A stretch of 64,000 nucleotides of DNA from Hexactinellida sp. DTS-2022. Lineage: Eukaryota > Porifera > Hexactinellida. The stretch is taken from assembly GCA_028753945.1 (NCBI GenBank), contig JAPNXP010000012.1, forward strand, positions 2,852,001 to 2,916,000, read 5' to 3'. The notes beneath the pieces were generated by a model. It was not told the origin of the DNA, made no database searches, and worked only from the letters and a program-made list of their open reading frames with translations. Position 1 is the first letter of the stretch, and each line of letters opens with the position of its first letter. The position numbers were made by a program, and so were the translations under genes. Positions 57,350 through 64,000 of the stretch are shown in pieces.

Positions 57350-57708
57350 CAGGCTTGTCAAAAGGTCAGGTCATGACCTGCCCTGACCTGACCTGACCTG
57401 ACATTTTTTTACCTAAAATGACCTTAAATTCAGGGCTTTTCACGAGTCATTTGATTGACTCAATGGCTCGCGACTCATCGAGTCAGACTCGAGTCACAGA
57501 ATTATGTCACGAGTCAGTTGACTCGGTCACTCATGAAAGCCCTGCTGAAATTGACCTGAAATGACCTGAAATTGACCTGAGAATGTGAAAGACCTGACCT
57601 GACCTGTATGAATTTTTCCACCAAGACCTGACCTGACCTGACCGTAAATATTGTATATAAGACCTGACCTGACCTGACCTAACAATGCGGGAACTTTTGA
57701 CAAGCCTG
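57350..57708. mobile_element. 359 bp hAT-like miniature element rich in ACCTG repeats
   Basis: CAGGCTTGTCAAAAGG at the left and inverted CTTTTGACAAGCCTG at the right, exact 8-bp TSD ATTGACAC (57342-57349, 57709-57716). The interior carries arrays of GACCTGACCT. Another element is inserted at 57431-57544. Confidence 0.9.
57431..57544. mobile_element. 114 bp hAT-like miniature element nested in the previous one
   Basis: CAGGGCTTTTCACGAGTCA at the left and the inverse TCATGAAAGCCCTG at the right, with flanks CTTAAATT and CTGAAATT (7 of 8 equal). Confidence 0.8.
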
Positions 57709-57716
57709 ATTGACAC

Positions 57717-59220
57717 CGTTAATTACACTAGATACATGTTGATGAATGGCAGTAGAAATGGCCTCGCTTATAGCTGGAAGAATGAGCTTTTTCCCGATGG
57801 TATGAGGTTTTCCACATTGGCGATTAAAAGAGAATATTTTAAAATGTAAAGGTCATCGTAAAAATTTGTTAAACATTCCGGTAATGGAACTAAGGTTTTC
57901 AAACTGCTTGCGTAGAGCCTGGGAATAATTGAGATCCTTGTCTTTCTTATCTGGGTGTTTCTTTCGTGAAGGTTTCATAGATTACTTAGAAAACACTTGA
58001 TTGAAGAGTAAACAAAAGGGTAACTGTTGATTAGAGGGTGAAGCGATGGATCCAAATTTCAGGGAATTTATGGAGTATTGACGGCATTTTTTCTTGTGCT
58101 TTTCAGCCATTATTGGATGTACAAGCAGCAATATAGGTTGTCAAAGACAATATAAATATGTCTACTATTCAGGTTATTATTGAAATGACATGTTATAATC
58201 CCTTTTTTAATTCCTTGCTAAGAAGCCATCTGTAACTTGATTCAAAACATAGACTCTAATTGGTGAGTAATAAGCTTTTCTTGTTGTCAAATTTAGCAAC
58301 ACAACAAAGATACAATGATTCCATAAAATTTACATTACTTGTGTTACAATAAATTATCATCCAGCCCCTACCTATCGCCCCTCTCTTCTCAGCGCCCTCC
58401 AGAGGCAAGCAAAAGCCCCCTGGAGCGGTAGAACCCCCGTTGGAACAACTGGTGTAAGGAGTGGACATTGAGGGCGATGTAAGATCCCCCCATTTGGATG
58501 GAGGAGTGATTAATTAATTAAAAGGAATATGTAATCCTGAGATCAAATAATTATAAATCTCCATACTATATTATGGTAGAGAAGTTTATAATTGTGTAGG
58601 TATTAGGTAATCTTAGATCTATCGTCTCCAACGATATTTAATTAATCACTAAGTAGCAACTATAGTTTCTGACATTATTACTAACTATGCAATGATCATA
58701 AATAATAATTTTATGGAAATAATCACATAAACATATGTTGGGGTCATTAAAAGAGGGAATTGTAGCATCTGGCACAACTGCACATTAAATAAGACGGAGA
58801 CAGTGAGGTCTGCTTTTGTGAACAATTTTTCGAAGGTTTTTTTAAATTATGAACCTATCGTCCCAAATTAACAACTTTCATAGGGTTTGTATTAAGTTGA
58901 GTTAGCTTATGAAGTTATGATGAAGTCTCTCTAAGACAATTTTTTGTCCCTTGAATGTACATAATAAAAGAACCTAACTGTATATTAGATATCAATGGTC
59001 ATTTGAAATTAAAAAGGGGGTTGCAACCAGCTTTCATCCAGACAAAAATTTACCGCGCTCCTAGATCTAGTTTGAGCTCGTCAGAAGCGCCTAAGTTGCT
59101 CATTTTGTATTAAGTTTAAGGGAGCATCTCTCGATTCTTGTACATCAGGATTAAAATTAAATGGGAATAAAAAACATACGGTTGGATGAGACCTTTTTTG
59201 CAAGCTTTTTAAAAGAAATA
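57717..59220. other. AT-rich stretch, nothing identified
   Basis: No frame with recognisable motifs on either strand. A GC-richer patch at 58370-58490 has no inverted ends and no clear coding character. Confidence 0.4.
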
Positions 59221-59221
59221 T

Positions 59222-59900
59222 ATTGAAATTATAAATGGAATGTTGACACATATCTCGGTTTCCAGAGATATGTAAATTTCCTTAAATGAACGATAGATCA
59301 AAGATTATCAATTTTATGTAAACTGGATTAGTTCTGATCTATCTGGAATAGGTAAATTCCAGGGAATGAAAGGTTCACGAACGAACTTATTGAACTTGAA
59401 CTGAACGAACTGAACTTAAATGGCATTTACGCTGAACGAACTGAACGAAGGCTAACGGTTGTCTGAACGGCAGTTGAACGAACGAACTGAAAGAACTAAA
59501 CTGAATATCGATAACTAGAAATACTGAATCATTAATCCATACGTAGAATATAAATATATCACTAGAAAAGTAAAATATAAATAGATCACTAGTACTTATA
59601 CCTGCTTTTCATGTCTAATAACCACCACCAACTCATCTGAACTGAGCGAACTGAACGAACGAACGCTGGTGGTAAAAAGTTAGGTAGGGAACGTCAACGA
59701 ACTGAACGTGCGTTAACTTAAATGACCTCAATTGGGTTTATTAAGTCCGTTCGTGAATCTTTCATTCCCTGGTAACTTCCTATTCATTGGTAATAAATCA
59801 TTTATGCTTAACTTCATTAACTTTTGAGTGAATGAGATAGTTAGCAAATATTTTCTAAAGCTAATTATCTCATTTTCTCCCCCTGGTAAATCCTCTCCCC
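59222..59900. repeat. fragment of the P-type-related foldback family (D)
   Basis: AAATTATAAATGGAATGTTG and GGTAACTTCCTATTCATTGG match arms of elements A-C, in one orientation only. Interrupted by the element at 59360-59771. Confidence 0.55.
59360..59771. mobile_element. 412 bp hAT-like miniature element rich in GAACGAACT
   Basis: CAGGGAATGAAAG at the left and inverted CTTTCATTCCCTG at the right, flanks GTAAATTC and GTAACTTC (7 of 8 equal). Arrays of GAACTGAACGAAC fill the arms. Confidence 0.8.
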
Positions 59901-60082
59901 GGGGCAATGCCCCCCCCATGGTAAACAATTTGTAACTATTTCATTCCTCTGATCCATCCCTATACGAGGCTCCAATTTTCCCCTGTACATTGGCCAAAAT
60001 CCCTGGATAGTGGACACCCTAATATTTTTCTCGCTCGCTCGTCTAAGAAATAAATCTACAAGTATACTGAAATGAATTACAC

Positions 60083-60982
60083 CATGGCCTACTTAATATA
60101 CGGCTATATATGTCGCCGAGAAGGCCATAAAACAAAGAGGCCAGTTTCTAATTTTCAAAATGGAGAATTGATCTTTATTCGAATAATTAGCAATGATAGA
60201 GCTGAAAAGTGTATTATAACTATATAAGAATATGGTATCCAGGTATACATAGCACCCTCCAGAATTGTGATATGTCATCATCTGATGACGTTATGGTTAT
60301 TTTGGTTTCGAATTATATTGTTTTTCTAGCATACTTTTAGCATAGTTAAACACGTTATAAATGTTCAAAATTGGAACATGGTTATACCCAGAAGTAGTAG
60401 AATAAAATATATCGAAATTATTGTGATAATTAACACTTAATTCATTATTAGGTAATGACTCACTATCTCAAAGATTATTGAAGTTAGGCATATAAAATGT
60501 ATTATGGATGAATAGGAAGTTACCTATTCCGGACAGATCAGTACCAGTCTAGTTTACATAACATTCATAGTTTTTGAGTTATGGCACATTTTAGGAAATA
60601 TACATTTTCCATGGCAACCGAGGAATGTGTCAACCTTCCATTTATAATTTCGATATATTTTATTCTACTACTTCTGGGTATAACCATGTTCCAATTTTGA
60701 ACATTTATAACGCGTTTAACTATGCTAAAAGTATGCTAGAAAAACAAGATAATTCGAAACCAAAATAACCATAACGTCATCAGATGATGACATATCACAA
60801 TTCTGGAGGGTGCCATGTATACCTGGATACCATATTTCTATATAGTTATAATACACTTTTCAGCTCTATCATTGCTAATTATTCGAATAAAGATCAATTC
60901 TCCATTTTGAAAATTAGAAACTGGCCTCTTTGTTTTATGGCCTTCTCGGCGACATATATAGCCGTATATTAAGTAGGCCATG
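60083..60982. mobile_element. 900 bp foldback element C, P-type-related, 7-bp TSD
   Basis: CATGGCCTACTTAATATACG at the left and its inverse at the right, exact 7-bp TSD ATTACAC (60076-60082, 60983-60989). Arms of ~330 bp are nearly identical, giving mirror 62-codon frames that are not genes. Inner sequences match elements A and B. No transposase. Confidence 0.9.
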
Positions 60983-61485
60983 ATTACACTAAACAAATCT
61001 TTGTATTATGTTTGTCAAAGATATACGTGCGATCATGTTATTTAGTCTTATTCAGTTTGACATAAATCAAAATGATCACTTAGGAACGCAGAAAATTTTG
61101 AATTATATACAGAAAATCCCTGTACGCTTGAATAGGGTGTTAATTTACACAAAACAAACTTCTACATTTCAGGGTTTAGGCAATATTAGGTATTATTCGA
61201 CAAACAATCTATAATTTATCCAAACAAGTAATCCATATACAAATGCTCATACCTATCAATGATTTATATTACTCAAAAAATCGAATAAATTATTACTTCT
61301 AAAACCTGGTCCACACGCTTGAAAAATAAATAAAAAAACCCCGTCAATAGATTATGATTAAAGTATAAAGCAACAAATTTTCAAAATTAAAATTGTAATT
61401 TTTTCTAATCATATCATAATTTAAAGAACAAGTAGAGATACGAGGTTCACAAATGATAAAGATCAAAAACAATTGAAAAGTTGAA

Positions 61486-64000
61486 TCAAATATACCCACT
61501 CTGCTTCCGTTGGTATAATTTTGTCCTTGAAAAAGATATATTAGAGTGTGGGAAATTATTTTTCTTGTTTGTTTGAATCTTAACTATTCGTTGATCTTCA
61601 GTTTTTGTCATTAAAAGCCGAGAATGTTTTTGTTGGTGGCTGTTTCGGCAATTCACTGGTAAAGTTTGATGTATTGAAATTGGTATTTTATGCCTGGAAC
61701 GTTGCAATAACGTCTTATTATTCCTACTTTGAAACAATAATTTGGAAGAAGGTTTAATAACTACAATTCGATCCGGAGTCTTAATTTTAGACTTAAGGTT
61801 CGAATTCCCATGAGATTTATTTTTCAAATTTTTTTTATAATAAATTGATTCATTTGTCTTGGAAGAATTAACTTGAGGATATTTTTTTTTCAACTTAAAA
61901 GAATAATTTTTAAGAGGTTTGAAGGTTTTTTTCTTATTTGGAACACATTTACTACCGCTGCCGCTACTTACAATCTGACCATCTTCTAATTCAGAAGAAT
62001 CTTGCGATGATTTATTAGTAGAATCTGGCATTTGGACAAATCCTTTTCTGTCTTGATTAATGTGTTCAGCAAAATTTTTATGAGATGTTAATGTGAGAGG
62101 ATCCTCAGATACATTTGATAAAACTTTTTTTACAGTACTCTGAAGCCTGTATTGATGAATATTGCTCACTCCTTTGTAAGATGAATATTTCAAACAAGAT
62201 GGATCATTCGTGTGAAGAGATTGGAAAGTATGACCTGAGGAATCTGAATTATCCAACACGTTATAAACTAAAGAGTCACGTTTCTTTATATCATTTTCAT
62301 CGTTATCATAAGTGATGAGTGAATCTGGTGCTGAAAATGCATTTGGGGTGGGTGAGAGTCTTGAATTAGACTTCATAGACAAATTAATTAAAGGTCGAGA
62401 GAGATTAATATTAGTTGAATTTCCTTCGGTTGAATCATAAAGTAGTTCATTAGTACTGTTATTTCTATTGTTGGTCCGATTCCAATCGAAATCTTCGCTG
62501 AGCTTGTGTTTCTTAATAATAGAGGAATTTTCTTGAAATACAGCTGGCTCTAAGATAATCTTTTCGTTAAAATTACTATTAATAGCGTTAAGTTTGGAAT
62601 TATTAATTGGTGACTCAATAAGTTGTCCTGAGTAAATTGTATACTCCTCAGTTGAAGTGATTTTGGAAGAATTGGGTAAATCTTTGAGTATAGTGAAGTT
62701 CGCAAAATCATTCGATTCCAGTGATGATTTATTCAAGGTAGCAAAAGCTACATTTGCATGAGCACTTGTTTGATTAGTTTTAATTTCATTTTTAAGATGA
62801 GAAAGTTTCCTATGTTTTCTGTTTGATTTTCTTGAAATATTATTGTTTGACACAATTTCATTATTAATATTATTATATGGTGAATTAGTTTTAGATTGCT
62901 TTTTTCTATAAATAGTCTGTTGTAAGTAAAATTCCTTTTCAGATAAGATAGGATAAAATTGTGTGTCTAAATTAGTTAATGAATCCGTATTCTCTAATTT
63001 AAAACGACAAGGAAGTGTCAACTGTTGATTTGGACTAATATAATGTTCTATATTTGTGCTATGATGCTGCAAAGGTTCACTTAAATCAAGTGGTGTAGGT
63101 TCAGAAGGAGTAGAAGGAACAGTGTTACAACTAAAGCTAGATATATACAAATTGTGTGAGTTAAACAAAAAGGGTATGGGAACAAATGAATCCTGTGTTG
63201 GGATATCTTTCAAGATTTCGTTTCTGGGTGGTTTTCTGAGTACTTCTTCAATTGTATTTTTAGTGAAAGTTGCCTCCTCCACTCCTTCAAACTTCTGCAT
63301 CATTATTGTAGTACATTTTCTTTCAGGAGAATATAACTGAGCATTAATTGGATGCGAGTTGTACTTCTCCTCTGCGATATTTCCGAGAAAATGTTTAACG
63401 GTTTTCCTTAAATGTTGATTGGGAACAAGATTATCAGGAAGTATTTCGCCTTTGCCACACTCTGTAAGAGGACAATGGAAATTATTATTAATCAAGAATG
63501 TTCGGATACATTCATCACAAAAACTATTTCCGCAGCATTGAATCACAACAGCATCAGTAAATATTTTATAGCATAATTTACATTGCAACTCAGTAGGAAT
63601 AAATTGTTGAGAACACGGAGTAAATTCACTTTTTGAAGAGGAATTTACCCTCTTTCCCATAGCTATTTTATCTACAATAGGGATCACAAAATCGCCTTTA
63701 CGATTAACATATACACCTTCTTTAATATTATGTTTATCAATTGAATCTCCTGGTATAATTTCTAACATAGTGGATGGTATACCTTTAGGACGCTTTCTTG
63801 GAGTTTCGGAATAACCATATGTATTAGTAATTAGAGGACACTTATCTCTGTGATGCCCTAAACGCTCACACCTATAACAGCGAATAGTGGGGTTATCTTT
63901 CGATTTTCTCACACTTTGTTCGAATCCAATACTGGCTTGATCCATCATAGTTTTTAATTTATTTTCTTCAGACTCGTCAATTTTAGATAAGTTAGCTTCT
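61486..64000 (-). CDS. RBBP6: RBBP6/SNAMA/Mpe1-like E3 ubiquitin ligase and mRNA 3'-processing factor (partial)
   Basis: The frame is open from the right edge, so the start lies outside. The ATG at 63948 is internal: upstream codons read EANLSKIDESEENKLKT, then MMDQAS, matching the linker 'EEDKIKAMM' after the DWNN domain of RBBP6. Counting from that Met: CCHC zinc knuckle CYRCERLGHHRDKC (24-37); GIPSTMLEI (56-64), conserved in the family; RING/U-box-like C4C4 finger from C123 (QCKLC, AVVIQCCGNSFCDECIR, HCPL, to ~165); then a long Ser/Asn/Thr-rich tail that turns Lys-rich, ending at TGA (61486). RBBP6 acts in the nucleus in pre-mRNA cleavage/polyadenylation and as an E3 ligase. The ubiquitin-like DWNN domain should be in exons to the right. 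No breaks in over 830 codons. Confidence 0.95.
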   Translation of the reverse strand, partial: EANLSKIDESEENKLKTMMDQASIGFEQSVRKSKDNPTIRCYRCERLGHHRDKCPLITNTYGYSETPRKRPKGIPSTMLEIIPGDSIDKHNIKEGVYVNRKGDFVIPIVDKIAMGKRVNSSSKSEFTPCSQQFIPTELQCKLCYKIFTDAVVIQCCGNSFCDECIRTFLINNNFHCPLTECGKGEILPDNLVPNQHLRKTVKHFLGNIAEEKYNSHPINAQLYSPERKCTTIMMQKFEGVEEATFTKNTIEEVLRKPPRNEILKDIPTQDSFVPIPFLFNSHNLYISSFSCNTVPSTPSEPTPLDLSEPLQHHSTNIEHYISPNQQLTLPCRFKLENTDSLTNLDTQFYPILSEKEFYLQQTIYRKKQSKTNSPYNNINNEIVSNNNISRKSNRKHRKLSHLKNEIKTNQTSAHANVAFATLNKSSLESNDFANFTILKDLPNSSKITSTEEYTIYSGQLIESPINNSKLNAINSNFNEKIILEPAVFQENSSIIKKHKLSEDFDWNRTNNRNNSTNELLYDSTEGNSTNINLSRPLINLSMKSNSRLSPTPNAFSAPDSLITYDNDENDIKKRDSLVYNVLDNSDSSGHTFQSLHTNDPSCLKYSSYKGVSNIHQYRLQSTVKKVLSNVSEDPLTLTSHKNFAEHINQDRKGFVQMPDSTNKSSQDSSELEDGQIVSSGSGSKCVPNKKKTFKPLKNYSFKLKKKYPQVNSSKTNESIYYKKNLKNKSHGNSNLKSKIKTPDRIVVIKPSSKLLFQSRNNKTLLQRSRHKIPISIHQTLPVNCRNSHQQKHSRLLMTKTEDQRIVKIQTNKKNNFPHSNISFSRTKLYQRKQSGYI

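Noticed and set aside
58370-58490. GC-richer patch with a 70-codon minus-strand frame
   Set aside because: No motif, splice signal or inverted ends to support a gene or element.
60093-60972. Two nearly identical 62-codon frames on opposite strands
   Set aside because: They are mirror products of the inverted arms of foldback element C, without protein-like character.

Overview
The window is repeat-rich, AT-rich nuclear DNA from an invertebrate animal. Coding stretches are split by introns, and the recognisable cellular genes are metazoan-type. I cannot name the phylum or species from the sequence. Only two host genes are visible. An exon of the AP-3 adaptor beta subunit lies on the plus strand near 34.6-35.7 kb. 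The zinc-knuckle/RING part of an RBBP6 (SNAMA/Mpe1)-type 3'-end processing factor and E3 ligase lies on the minus strand and runs off the right edge (61.5-64.0 kb).

Almost everything else is DNA-transposon material, much of it nested, and many insertions can be delimited to the base by matching target-site duplications (TSDs). Left to right: a decayed hAT (ZMYM1/DUF4371-like) transposase (0.3-1.1 kb); Tc1/pogo-like miniature elements (1.2-8.4 kb); a roughly 6 kb element with inverted arrays of a 20-25 bp repeat at its ends, carrying a Ulp1-like protease plus PHD-finger gene on one strand and a cysteine-cluster gene on the other (8.6-14.7 kb); a 0.94 kb foldback element (14.9-15.8 kb); a 7,134 bp element with ~300 bp terminal inverted repeats (TIRs) and an 8-bp TSD, coding a MULE-like transposase fused to an OTU cysteine protease (21.0-28.1 kb); a decayed THAP/P-type transposase just upstream of the AP-3 exon (31.1-33.8 kb); foldback and miniature elements (36-47 kb); a delimited 2.5 kb P-type element with THAP domain (48.2-50.7 kb); a delimited 2.9 kb MULE with FLYWCH and RING domains, lying inside a TA-flanked miniature element and itself holding a hAT-type miniature element (51.6-55.0 kb); and more miniature and foldback elements (55-61 kb).

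The two host genes have no obvious joint role. Several unrelated transposons here carry ubiquitin/SUMO-pathway modules (OTU protease, Ulp1-like protease, RING finger). I see no retrovirus, LTR element, Polinton or toxin gene that I can support, and no tRNA, rRNA or CRISPR array. Long stretches (18.6-20.9, 28.1-30.4, 56.0-57.3 and 57.7-59.2 kb) show nothing I can identify.
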